Counted from the stretch's first letter, positions 1 through 7,749 are shown. The stretch: DNA of 16,745 nucleotides from CAVAWX01 sp963614215 (GCA_963614215.1 CAVECB010000034.1:1-16745), one strand, 5' to 3'. Notes: generated from the letters alone by a model not told the origin. Translations and numbers: made by a program.

Positions 1-1744
1 TGAGCTCCATGTTGCCCGTGCCCTTGAACTCCTCGAAGATGACCTCGTCCATCTTCGAGCCGGTGTCCACGAGCGCCGTGCCCAAGATAGTGAGCGAGCC
101 GCCGTTTTCGATATTGCGCGCCGCGCCCAAAAATCGCTTGGGCGGATACAGCGCCGTCGAATCCACGCCGCCGGACAGGATGCGCCCGGACGCCGGCTGC
201 GCCAGGTTGTAGGCGCGCGCAAGGCGGGTGATGGAGTCGAGCAAGATGACGACGTCGTGGCCTGCCTCGACGAGGCGCTTGGCCCGCTCGATCACAAGCT
301 CGGCCACCGCGATGTGGTTGTCGGCCGGCATGTCAAAGGTGGACGAGACCACCTCGCCGTTGATAGAGCGCTCCATGTCGGTGACTTCCTCGGGGCGCTC
401 GTCCACGAGCAGGCACATAAGGTGCACCTCGGGGTTGTTTGCGCTGATGGCCGCCGCGATGTCTTTCAAGACGGTGGTCTTGCCGGCCTTCGGCGGCGAG
501 ACGATGAGACCGCGCTGGCCTTTGCCGATGGGCGAGACCAAGTCGATCGCGCGCGCCGTGAGGGCGTCTTTGCCGTGCTCGAGCACGAGGCGCTCGTCGG
601 GGTAGACCGGGGTGAGGTTTTGGAACTTCACGCGGTGCTGCGGGCCTTCGAAGGGCTCGTCGTTTAGGGCCAAAATCGTGTTTAGGGCCGGGTATTTCTC
701 GTTGTCGCGCGGCGGGCGCACGCGGCCGGCCACGTGGTCGCCCTTGCGCAGGCCATTGCGGCGTACCATGCTCGAGCCCACGTAGACGTCGTGCTCGCCC
801 GGCAGGTAGCCCTTGGTGCGGATGAAGCCGTAGCCGTCCGGCATGAGGTCGAGTATGCCCTCGACCTCGACGAAGCCCTCGGATTGGAGCAAAGCGTCGT
901 AGACGGCCGAGACGAGGTCGTCGCGCTCGCCATATTCGGTGGGGTCCACCGACAGCTCCAGCGCACGGGCGACAAGGGCGTCGTCTTCGAGGCTTGCCAG
1001 CTCGTCGCGGGTGGCGGAAGGCACAACCTCGCGGCGCTGATGGTTGTTGTTGTTGTTGCGGCGGTTGCGGCGGTTGCGGCGGTTGTTGCGCCCGTCGCGC
1101 GAAAATCCCTGCGCGTCCGACTGGGAGCGCTGGTCGGAGCCGTTGTTTTTGGCGGCGCCGCCTTTGGTCGCATCGGCGCCCTTGGCGGCGTCTGCGCCTT
1201 TGCCCGCATCTGCGCCTTTGCCCGCAGCGCGCGAGCCGGCTTCCGCATCCTTGGCGCCCNNNNNNNNNNNNNNNNNNNNNNNNNNNNNNNNNNNNNNNNN
1301 NNNNNNNNNNNNNNNNNNNNNNNNNNNNNNNNNNNNNNNNNNNTCGGCCTCGGCACCAGGAGCCGCGCCCGCCATTTTGGCGGCAACCGCAGCGGCAGCC
1401 GCAAGCGCGGCCTCCCGGGCTTCCTTGTCCTTTTTCGAGGGGCGTCCGCGCTTTTTGGGCGGAATCTTTATGCCCGCGGCCTCGGCGGCGGCAATAGCGG
1501 CGGCCTCTGCAGCCCGCGCGGCCTCCATCTCGGCTTTCGTGCGGCGCTTGCGCTTGGGTTTCTCGACGGGCTTTTCAGCCGTCGTGCCCTCGTCGGCCGC
1601 CTTCGCGCCCGCAGACGCCTTCTCGGCCTTTGCCGCAGCCTCTGCAGCCCGCGCGGCTTCCATCTCGGCCTTCGTGCGGCGCTTGCGCTTGGGTTTTTCA
1701 GCCGCAAGCCCCTCGGCGGCAAGCGTCATCTGCTCCGCGTCCAC
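1..1744 (-). CDS. rho: Transcription termination factor Rho, C-terminus off the left edge, long N-terminal extension
   Basis: Rho is the hexameric RNA-dependent ATPase that ends transcription at Rho-dependent sites. The visible C-terminal half is unmistakable: a cold-shock-type RNA-binding segment (DGYGFIRTKGYLPGEHDVYV), the Walker A loop SPPKAGKTT, LVDERPEEVTDM, LLDSITRLARAYN, and the Q/R-loop region PKRFLGAARNIENGGSLT. The window edge cuts the gene shortly after EFKGTGNMEL. Before the short Rho_N helices (SLEDDALVARALEL) lies an extension of roughly 230 residues: two copies of KPKRKRRTKAEMEAARAA, an AT-hook-like KKRGRPSKK, KGADA repeats and RNNRRNRRNRRNNNNN. An 84-base N run falls inside it, and the frame is the same on both sides. 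The start is a GTG at 1744, chosen because GGGGGAGGG lies 4 bases upstream. An in-frame ATG at 1762 overlaps the transaldolase stop, and another lies at 1729. The gene is co-transcribed with transaldolase. Confidence 0.96.
   Translation of the reverse strand, partial: MDAEQMTLAAEGLAAEKPKRKRRTKAEMEAARAAEAAAKAEKASAGAKAADEGTTAEKPVEKPKRKRRTKAEMEAARAAEAAAIAAAEAAGIKIPPKKRGRPSKKDKEAREAALAAAAAVAAKMAGAAPGAEAXXXXXXXXXXXXXXXXXXXXXXXXXXXXXGAKDAEAGSRAAGKGADAGKGADAAKGADATKGGAAKNNGSDQRSQSDAQGFSRDGRNNRRNRRNRRNNNNNHQRREVVPSATRDELASLEDDALVARALELSVDPTEYGERDDLVSAVYDALLQSEGFVEVEGILDLMPDGYGFIRTKGYLPGEHDVYVGSSMVRRNGLRKGDHVAGRVRPPRDNEKYPALNTILALNDEPFEGPQHRVKFQNLTPVYPDERLVLEHGKDALTARAIDLVSPIGKGQRGLIVSPPKAGKTTVLKDIAAAISANNPEVHLMCLLVDERPEEVTDMERSINGEVVSSTFDMPADNHIAVAELVIERAKRLVEAGHDVVILLDSITRLARAYNLAQPASGRILSGGVDSTALYPPKRFLGAARNIENGGSLTILGTALVDTGSKMDEVIFEEFKGTGNMEL
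1043..1090 (-). repeat. Triplet and 9-bp tandem repeat encoding the Asn/Arg tract of Rho
   Basis: On the plus strand there are five GTT triplets (1043-1057), three perfect GCGGCGGTT units (1058-1084), then GTT GCG. On the coding strand this reads RNNRRNRRNRRNNNNN. Perfect 3-bp and 9-bp repetition at DNA level suggests length change by slippage in steps that keep frame. Actinobacterial Rho proteins are known to carry Arg/Asn/Gly-rich insertions before the RNA-binding domain, so the protein-level feature fits the family. Confidence 0.85.
1260..1343. other. Assembly gap (84 N) inside the Rho extension
   Basis: Eighty-four undetermined bases. Reading frames on either side agree if the size is exact (28 codons). 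The left flank encodes GKGADA-type repeats and the right flank an Ala-rich segment, so collapsed repeats or high GC are the likely cause. Confidence 0.99.
1504..1699 (-). repeat. Internal duplication (61 bp, two copies, 135-bp period) in the rho 5' region
   Basis: The 61-base segment at 1504-1564 recurs at 1639-1699 with three differences, all apparently synonymous. Each copy encodes KPKRKRRTKAEMEAARAAEA. The 135-bp period is 45 codons, so the duplication keeps frame. Each unit is a basic patch followed by an Ala/Glu-rich stretch that could form a helix. Confidence 0.9.
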
Positions 1745-1758
1745 TTTACCCTCCCCCG

Positions 1759-2421
1759 TCATGCGTTCACGACCTTTTCCCAGTCGGCCTCAAACTTTGC
1801 CAGCCCCTGGTCGGTCAGCGGGTGCAGCACGCATTTCTTCATCGCCCCATAGGGCACCGTCGCGATGTCTGCGCCGAAAAGCGCCGCGATGCGCACGTGA
1901 TTTGCCGAGCGTATGGACGCCGCGATGATCTCGACCTCGTGGCCGAAATCGTAGTTCGCGACGGCCGCCACGATGTCGCCGAGCTGGCTTGTGCCATCTT
2001 CGGAGATGTCGTCGAAGCGTCCGACGAAGGGGCTGATGTAGCGCGCGCCGGCACGGCAGGCCAGCATTGCCTGCGCCACGCTGAACACGAGCGTCATGTT
2101 CACGTCTATGCCCTCGTCAAACAGCGTGCGCGTCGCCGCTAGACCCTCGACGGTGCACGGCACCTTCACCACAATGTTGTCGGCCACCTTCGCAAGCGCA
2201 CGCCCCTGCTCGACCATCTCGTCGCGAGTCGTGCCCGTGACCTCGCCGCTGACAGGGCCGTCCACGAGCGCGCAAATCTTCGCCAGGTGCGCCTCGAAAT
2301 CGTCCAGCTTGCCGCCTATGCGCGCGTAGAGGCTGGGGTTGGTGGTGACGCCAGCGAGCACGCCCCAAGACGCGACCTCCTCGATTTCTGCCAGATCTGC
2401 TGTGTCCAAGAAGAATTTCAT
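1759..2421 (-). CDS. tal: Transaldolase (small TalC/fructose-6-phosphate-aldolase type)
   Basis: This cytosolic enzyme of the non-oxidative pentose phosphate pathway moves a dihydroxyacetone unit between sedoheptulose 7-phosphate and glyceraldehyde 3-phosphate. The 220-residue length is typical of the short transaldolase subfamily. Visible signatures are MKFFLDTAD at the start, GVTTNPSL (about 24-31), the Schiff-base lysine K86 in VVKVPCT, and SPFVGRFDD (130-138). The Phe in SPFVGR is the residue seen in true transaldolases, whereas fructose-6-phosphate aldolases usually have Tyr there. The start is the conserved MKFFLDTAD methionine with AAGGAG upstream. An open extension up to 2580 is rejected because it reaches into the promoter. 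Rho begins 14 bases after this stop. A talC-like gene near rho is also known from Bacillus and relatives. Rpe, from the same pathway, lies at 13807-14499. Confidence 0.95.
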   Translation of the reverse strand: MKFFLDTADLAEIEEVASWGVLAGVTTNPSLYARIGGKLDDFEAHLAKICALVDGPVSGEVTGTTRDEMVEQGRALAKVADNIVVKVPCTVEGLAATRTLFDEGIDVNMTLVFSVAQAMLACRAGARYISPFVGRFDDISEDGTSQLGDIVAAVANYDFGHEVEIIAASIRSANHVRIAALFGADIATVPYGAMKKCVLHPLTDQGLAKFEADWEKVVNA

Positions 2422-2578
2422 GGCTTTCCCGACTCCTTTTCCTTTTGCCGAAGGCCCCTCGACGCCTTTTTCACCTTCAAAACGCAACGCACGCGCGCAC
2501 ACGACAGGGAAAGCGAACAGCATGTGAAGGGAATTGCAACGCGGCGGATATGCGTTTGCCGCGCAAAACAGTGCGCAC

Positions 2579-2607
2579 AATATACCACTGCACCAGACGC
2601 GCTACAA
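2579..2607 (-). promoter_or_regulatory. Sigma70-type promoter for transaldolase-rho
   Basis: On the minus strand TTGTAG (2607-2602) is separated by 17 bases from TATATT (2584-2579). This is four of six plus five of six consensus matches at ideal spacing. It would give a leader of about 150 nt before the transaldolase ATG at 2421. The -35 box overlaps a plus-strand TACAAT (2603-2608) that could be a -10 for rsmE, although no good -35 is seen for that direction. Nothing else recognisable is seen in the 256 bases between the two genes. Confidence 0.65.
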
Positions 2608-2677
2608 TAGGGAAAATTCTGCGCGAAAAGGCCGCGGCGCCACGTTGAACCCGCAGGCCGGAAAGGTGAGACGCCCC

Positions 2678-3454
2678 ATGTCGATGCCCAGGTTTTTCAT
2701 GGACGACATCATGCCCAAAGGCGATGTGGTCACACTGCCCGTGAGTGAAAAAGAGCGCCGCCACATGATTGTGCGCCGCATAGAGCCGGGCGAGCACATC
2801 GCCTGCTGCGCGGCGGGCGGCCAGTGCTGGGAAGTCGAGGTCGTCTCCTTGGACGGCCAGCAGGCGCTCGCGCGCTGCGTCGGCGAGCTGCCCGTCGAAA
2901 AGCTCCCGAACCTCACCTTGGTGCAGGGCATCTCCAAGGGCGATCGCATGGGTCAGACCATACGCCAGACCACGGAGCTGGGCATACAGCACATCATCCC
3001 CTTCCTCTCCGAGCGCACCATCGTGCGCCTGAAGACCGACGAGCACGCGCTGAAAGGCGAACGCTGGCGCCGCATCGCGCTGTCGGCGGCCAAGCAATCC
3101 GGCCGCTCCATCCTGCCCATCGTGGACGACCCCACGAAAATCGACGACATATGCGAAGAACTCGAGGATTTCGACCGCATTGTCATCGCGTGGGAGGAAG
3201 CCGACACGAACGCCGAGGGCAAGCCGGCAAGCATCGGCGACGCGCTCGAGGGCTGCGATTTTTCCAGCAAGGTCGCGCTTGTCATAGGCCCTGAAGGCGG
3301 CCTGACCCGCGCCGAGGTCGAGGCGTTGCAGGCCATCGGGGACGCGGTGCGCGTCGTCAGCTTGGGCAAGCTCATCTTGCGCACGGAGACGGCCGGCACG
3401 GTCGCCACGGCGCTGTGCATGTACCAGCTGGGCGGGCTGGGCAACAACAAATAG
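2678..3454 (+). CDS. rsmE: 16S rRNA (uracil-1498-N3)-methyltransferase RsmE
   Basis: RsmE methylates N3 of U1498 in the 30S decoding region using S-adenosylmethionine. The protein has 258 residues, normal for the family. An N-terminal PUA-like domain (MPRFFMDD to about residue 70) is followed by a SPOUT/trefoil-knot domain with LVQGISKGDRM (81-91), QTTELGI (97-103), LVIGPEGGLTRAEVEAL (201-217) and VSLGKLILRTETAGTVA (227-243), the last two forming the SAM-binding knot. The start at 2678 has AAGGTGAG seven bases upstream. A second ATG at 2684 is possible, and the open frame back to 2534 has no family similarity. mtaB follows after 6 bases, so the two RNA-modification genes are probably one transcript. 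Confidence 0.95.
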   Translation: MSMPRFFMDDIMPKGDVVTLPVSEKERRHMIVRRIEPGEHIACCAAGGQCWEVEVVSLDGQQALARCVGELPVEKLPNLTLVQGISKGDRMGQTIRQTTELGIQHIIPFLSERTIVRLKTDEHALKGERWRRIALSAAKQSGRSILPIVDDPTKIDDICEELEDFDRIVIAWEEADTNAEGKPASIGDALEGCDFSSKVALVIGPEGGLTRAEVEALQAIGDAVRVVSLGKLILRTETAGTVATALCMYQLGGLGNNK

Positions 3455-3460
3455 CCGAAG

Positions 3461-4876
3461 ATGGAACGCGCGACGGGGCATGCCCCCTCTTTTTGCATCC
3501 GCACGCTCGGGTGCAAGGTCAACCGCGCCGAAAGCGAGGCCATCGCAGCGCAGCTCGCGTGCGCGGGATGGCGCATGGTGGCCTCTCCTAGCGACGCCGA
3601 TATCGTCATCGTGAACACCTGCACGGTCACCGGCGAGGCCGACCGCAAGAACCGCAAGCTCATACGCCGCATGCTCGACGAGGGTACCTGTCCCGTGCTC
3701 GTGTGCGGGTGCGCAATCAACATCGACGCCGGTTTCTACGCCGACATTGACGCGCGCGTCGTGTGCGAAAGTGACAAGAAGCTCGTGGCGAAGCGGGTAG
3801 GCGAGCTGGTGGAGGCCTCGCGCGGTAAAAGCACAGACGAGGCGGTGGATGGTGAAGGCGCTGCACCGAAGGGCGCGGCAGGCGGTAAAGGCGCTGCACC
3901 GAAGGGCGCAGCGACGGGCGGGGACACAACGAGCGAAACGGGCGGGAGCCCAGATACCAAGCACGTGCAGGCAGTCCGGGGTCTGCGCGAGGCAGGCAGG
4001 CTGCGCACGCGGGCAGACCTCAAAATCCAAGACGGCTGCGACAACGCCTGCACCTTTTGCATCGTGCACGTGGCGAGAGGGCCTGCACATTCGACGCCCG
4101 CAGACGAGGTGCTGGCGCGCGCGGGCGAGTTGGCGCGAGCGGGCGCGCAAGAAATCGTGCTGGTCGGCATCGACATCGCCGCCTGGCACGAGGACGCGTG
4201 CGGTGAACGCCGCGACCTGGCCTGGCTTGTCGGAGAGCTGCTCGCGCGCACGGACGTGGGTCGTCTGCGCTTGTCGTCCATAGAGCCGCACAACCTCACC
4301 CCGCAGCTCGTGGACGCTTTCGCCGCACACAACGGGCGGCTTGCACGCCATGCGCACCTGTGCCTGCAGTCGGGCTCGGACAAGGTGCTGCGCGAGATGG
4401 CGCGGCACTACACGGCACGCAGGTTTCTAGAACAGGTGGATGCCCTGCGCAACAGCGTGCCGGACATTGCGCTGTCCACCGACGTCATCGTGGGTTTTCC
4501 AGGCGAGACAGACGAGGACTTCGAGCGCACCTGCGAGATAGTGCGGCGTTGCGCCTTCATGCGCCTGCACGTCTTTCGCTACTCGCCGCGTCCGGGCACG
4601 CCCGCAGCCGAGCGCGACGACCAGGTGGACAGCCACACCGCCGCACGCCGTTCGGCGAAGCTGCAGACGCTTGGGTTTGAGCTTGCCGCACATGATCGCC
4701 GCATGCGCGTCGGCAGCACGGAGCTGGTCTTGGTGGAACGCCCGGGACGGGGCACCTCCGAGAGCTACCATACGGTGAGGCTCGACGAAAGCATCCCCTG
4801 CGGGCAGCTCGTGCCCGTGCATTTCACCGACGCAAACGAGGAAAAAGGCGTGCTCGTGGGGCACGCGCTGCTCTAA
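3461..4876 (+). CDS. mtaB: tRNA threonylcarbamoyladenosine (t6A37) methylthiotransferase MtaB, with a low-complexity insert
   Basis: This radical-SAM enzyme converts t6A37 to ms2t6A in tRNAs reading ANN codons. The N-terminal MTTase domain shows TLGCKVN (C18), NTCTVTGEADRKNR (C54) and VCGC (C84), ligands of the auxiliary 4Fe-4S cluster. The radical-SAM motif is DGCDNACTFC (C193, C197, C200), followed by SSIEPHNL, LQSGSDKVLREMAR and TDVIVGFPGETDEDF. A C-terminal TRAM-like segment follows (about 405-471). The CKVN form and the gene length favour MtaB over MiaB or RimO. The oddity is a Gly/Ala/Lys-rich segment at about 124-168, built on an 11-residue repeat, between the MTTase and radical-SAM domains. 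The Shine-Dalgarno sequence is weak (CCGAAG), consistent with coupling to rsmE. The stop overlaps the convergent gene's stop by 4 bases. Confidence 0.93.
   Translation: MERATGHAPSFCIRTLGCKVNRAESEAIAAQLACAGWRMVASPSDADIVIVNTCTVTGEADRKNRKLIRRMLDEGTCPVLVCGCAINIDAGFYADIDARVVCESDKKLVAKRVGELVEASRGKSTDEAVDGEGAAPKGAAGGKGAAPKGAATGGDTTSETGGSPDTKHVQAVRGLREAGRLRTRADLKIQDGCDNACTFCIVHVARGPAHSTPADEVLARAGELARAGAQEIVLVGIDIAAWHEDACGERRDLAWLVGELLARTDVGRLRLSSIEPHNLTPQLVDAFAAHNGRLARHAHLCLQSGSDKVLREMARHYTARRFLEQVDALRNSVPDIALSTDVIVGFPGETDEDFERTCEIVRRCAFMRLHVFRYSPRPGTPAAERDDQVDSHTAARRSAKLQTLGFELAAHDRRMRVGSTELVLVERPGRGTSESYHTVRLDESIPCGQLVPVHFTDANEEKGVLVGHALL
3855..3909 (+). repeat. 33-bp-period direct repeat inside mtaB
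   Basis: A perfect 22-base copy at 3855-3876 recurs at 3888-3909. The 33-bp period keeps frame and gives two copies of KGAAPKGAA-like sequence in the linker between the MTTase and radical-SAM domains. Confidence 0.9.
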
Positions 4877-5574
4877 GAGGACGACACGAGCGTAAGGATG
4901 CGGGCGGCGAGCCTGTCCGGGTCTTCCAAAGCGGCGCCAGCGCGGGCGGCAAACTCGGAGGAAGCCTCCTCGTTTTCTTCTGCGAGCCGCACGAGGGCGG
5001 GTGTTTCGGCGAAAAGGTCGACCACGTCGCAGACGATGCCCTCGCCGGCCCATTCGTCGCGCGCACTCTCGCACAGCGCCCGCGTGGCCGCCACAGCGCT
5101 GGAAACAGCAGCACCCGCAGCCCGCGCGCATCTATCGGGCGGCAGGCACACGACGGCATGCCCCCGCGTGCGGGCAAGCGCGTCGTGCGCGCTGTCCAGC
5201 CAGTTGAACACGGCGGCAGGGCCGGTGCGCCACGCGGTCTCGAGCTGCGAGGGCTTCAGGCGCGCAAGCGGCACGCCCGCCACCGAGGCCATGCCCGTCA
5301 CCACGAGCGCATCAAGGCCGTCAAGCGCCTCTTCGGCCTGCTGTACGCAACGCGCGGCTGCATCCGCATCCGCCCCATCAGCCACAAGACCAACAACGCG
5401 CCCGGCGCCGCTTTCCTTAAACACGCGCGGCGTCTGCAGCACGCCCTTCGAGCGCGCCGTCACCGCAAGCGCCGCCCCCGCGCGGGCAAACGCCTGCGCG
5501 ATGCAGGCCGCAGGCGCGCCCGCACGTCCCGCGCCCACGACCAACACACGCAGATTTGCGCACGCGCCGCACAT
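4873..5574 (-). CDS. SDR-fold (Rossmann) protein lacking the catalytic residues
   Basis: The 233-residue protein begins like a nucleotide-binding fold: LRVLVVGAGRAGAPAACIAQAFARAGA (8-34) is beta1, a Gly-rich turn and helix, and the layout through GEGIVCDVVDLFAETP (177-192) follows the short-chain dehydrogenase pattern. The chemistry appears lost. Where SDRs have NNAG there is VVTG (91-94). The Tyr and Lys of YxxxK align with Ala and Val near 154-158 before TRAL, and no Ser is seen at the catalytic position (CLPPDR region). It may bind NAD(P) or a related ligand without acting as a dehydrogenase. It starts 27 bases after rubrerythrin and is probably co-transcribed with it. The Shine-Dalgarno sequence is poor. 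The exact function is unknown. Confidence 0.75.
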   Translation of the reverse strand: MCGACANLRVLVVGAGRAGAPAACIAQAFARAGAALAVTARSKGVLQTPRVFKESGAGRVVGLVADGADADAAARCVQQAEEALDGLDALVVTGMASVAGVPLARLKPSQLETAWRTGPAAVFNWLDSAHDALARTRGHAVVCLPPDRCARAAGAAVSSAVAATRALCESARDEWAGEGIVCDVVDLFAETPALVRLAEENEEASSEFAARAGAALEDPDRLAARILTLVSSS

Positions 5575-5601
5575 GTCGCACCCGCCCCGCGCGAAAAGAG
5601 A

Positions 5602-6141
5602 CTAGTAGTTGTCGGCCAGGCGCTCGAAATAGGCGCGGGGATGCGCGCACACCGGGCACAGCTCGGGCGCCTCCTTGCCGATGTAGACGTGCCCGCAGTT
5701 GCGGCAAATCCACATGGCATCGCCGTCGGCGGAAAAGACCGTGCCTTCGCCCAAGCGCTCGATGAGCTTGCGGTAGCGCTCCTCGTGGTGCTTCTCGATG
5801 GCGCCGACCGCCTTGAACTTCTCCGCGATCTCGGCAAAGCCTTCTTCTTCGGCCGTCTTGGCGAACTCGTCGTACATGTCGGTCCACTCGTAGTTCTCGC
5901 CGTCGGCGGCATCGTTTAGATTCGTCAAGGTGTCGGGCACCTCGCCGTCGTGCAGGTACTTGAACCACAGCTTCGCATGCTCTTTTTCGTTGCGCGAGGT
6001 CTCGAGGAAAATCTCGCAGAACTGCTCGTAGCCGTCCTTTTTCGCCTTGCTGGCGTAGTACTGGTATTTCGTGTGCGCCTGCGACTCGCCGGCAAACGCC
6101 GCCTGCAGGTTGGCCTCGGTCTTTGAACCCTTCAGATCCAT
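5602..6141 (-). CDS. rbr: Rubrerythrin
   Basis: Rubrerythrin is a cytosolic non-haem iron peroxidase that reduces hydrogen peroxide in anaerobes. The 179-residue protein has the usual two parts. A four-helix ferritin-like diiron domain carries GESQAHTKY (E19), the RNEKEH motif (E52, H55), the EEEGFAEIAEKF helix and EKHHEERY. A C-terminal rubredoxin-like domain has two CxxC pairs, WICRNCGH (C146, C149) and ELCPVCAHP (C162, C165). All expected iron ligands are present. The ATG at 6141 has AAGGAAGGGG upstream. The gene follows the small membrane protein by 69 bases, so it could be read from the phosphate-transporter promoter or from its own. A weak TAGGAT -10-like element sits in the gap, without a convincing -35. 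The degenerate SDR gene follows. Confidence 0.96.
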   Translation of the reverse strand: MDLKGSKTEANLQAAFAGESQAHTKYQYYASKAKKDGYEQFCEIFLETSRNEKEHAKLWFKYLHDGEVPDTLTNLNDAADGENYEWTDMYDEFAKTAEEEGFAEIAEKFKAVGAIEKHHEERYRKLIERLGEGTVFSADGDAMWICRNCGHVYIGKEAPELCPVCAHPRAYFERLADNY

Positions 6142-6210
6142 GATGTGCAGCCCCTTCCTTGTAGGGTCAGATGAACAGACCGCTTCATCCTAGCACGCCG
6201 AGGGCGCTTT

Positions 6211-6441
6211 CTAGTGAAACGCGGGAATCATCAGCCACAAGGCCAGCAAAACGATGGCGGCGCAGGCGGTAAAGCACACCGCCGAGCCCGTGCGCCGCGT
6301 GATGGAGACATGCTCGTGCGCGCTATGCTGTTCGGCAGATGCCCAAAGGCGCAGGCCGTTGGCATACAGCGCCCCCACAGAACCCGCGACCGCCACGGCG
6401 GTGATCAAGACCAGCACAAAATTGAGAAGCTCTTGCAACAT
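6211..6441 (-). CDS. Small two-helix membrane protein downstream of the PiT transporter
   Basis: I do not recognise the family. The 76-residue product has two clear hydrophobic stretches, about 5-29 (LLNFVLVLITAVAVAGSVGA) and 52-74 (GSAVCFTACAAIVLLALWLM), joined by a polar linker with three His, two Glu and two Arg. The short, near-neutral N-terminus and the more polar linker make the topology uncertain. The ATG at 6441 has AGAAGGAT at good spacing. It starts 22 bases after the phosphate-transporter stop, so co-transcription is very likely. The tight linkage suggests an accessory subunit or regulator of the transporter. This is inference only. Confidence 0.75.
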   Translation of the reverse strand: MLQELLNFVLVLITAVAVAGSVGALYANGLRLWASAEQHSAHEHVSITRRTGSAVCFTACAAIVLLALWLMIPAFH

Positions 6442-6463
6442 CTATCCTTCTCCCCTTCTTTTC

Positions 6464-7633
<1,170 letters not shown>

Positions 7634-7720
7634 CTAGCGCGCATCTCCTCTCGAAACCGCGGTGCGCACCCTTTCGTGGACGCAGCTCCCGCATCGCCTC
7701 TTTGCAAGCCTGTCTTCCAC

Positions 7721-7749
7721 AATAGAGACGAGGTGTTGCACCCCTGCAA
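7721..7749 (-). promoter_or_regulatory. Candidate promoter for pit
   Basis: On the minus strand TTGCAG (7749-7744) and TCTATT (7726-7721) are 17 bases apart, giving a leader of about 80 nt before the ATG at 7633. The hexamers match consensus only partly, as expected for an activator-dependent promoter. The PHO-box-like repeat ends five bases upstream of the -35 element. Confidence 0.5.

Noticed and set aside
734..1852. 372-residue plus-strand open frame rich in Ala/Val/Gly
   Set aside because: It is the reverse complement of the repetitive Rho extension and crosses the gap; no ribosome-binding site or domain.
2422..2580. 53-residue N-terminal extension of transaldolase (open back to 2580)
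   Set aside because: The extension reaches the promoter -10 region and has no family similarity; MKFFLDTAD is the conserved start.
2477..4408. 643-residue open frame on the minus strand
   Set aside because: It lies opposite rsmE and mtaB, which are certain by motif. The product is Arg/Ala/His-rich without any domain, an expected shadow in high-GC DNA.
6142..6210. Rubrerythrin-specific promoter or peroxide-regulator operator
   Set aside because: Only a lone TAGGAT is visible; no -35 at proper spacing and no PerR-like palindrome.
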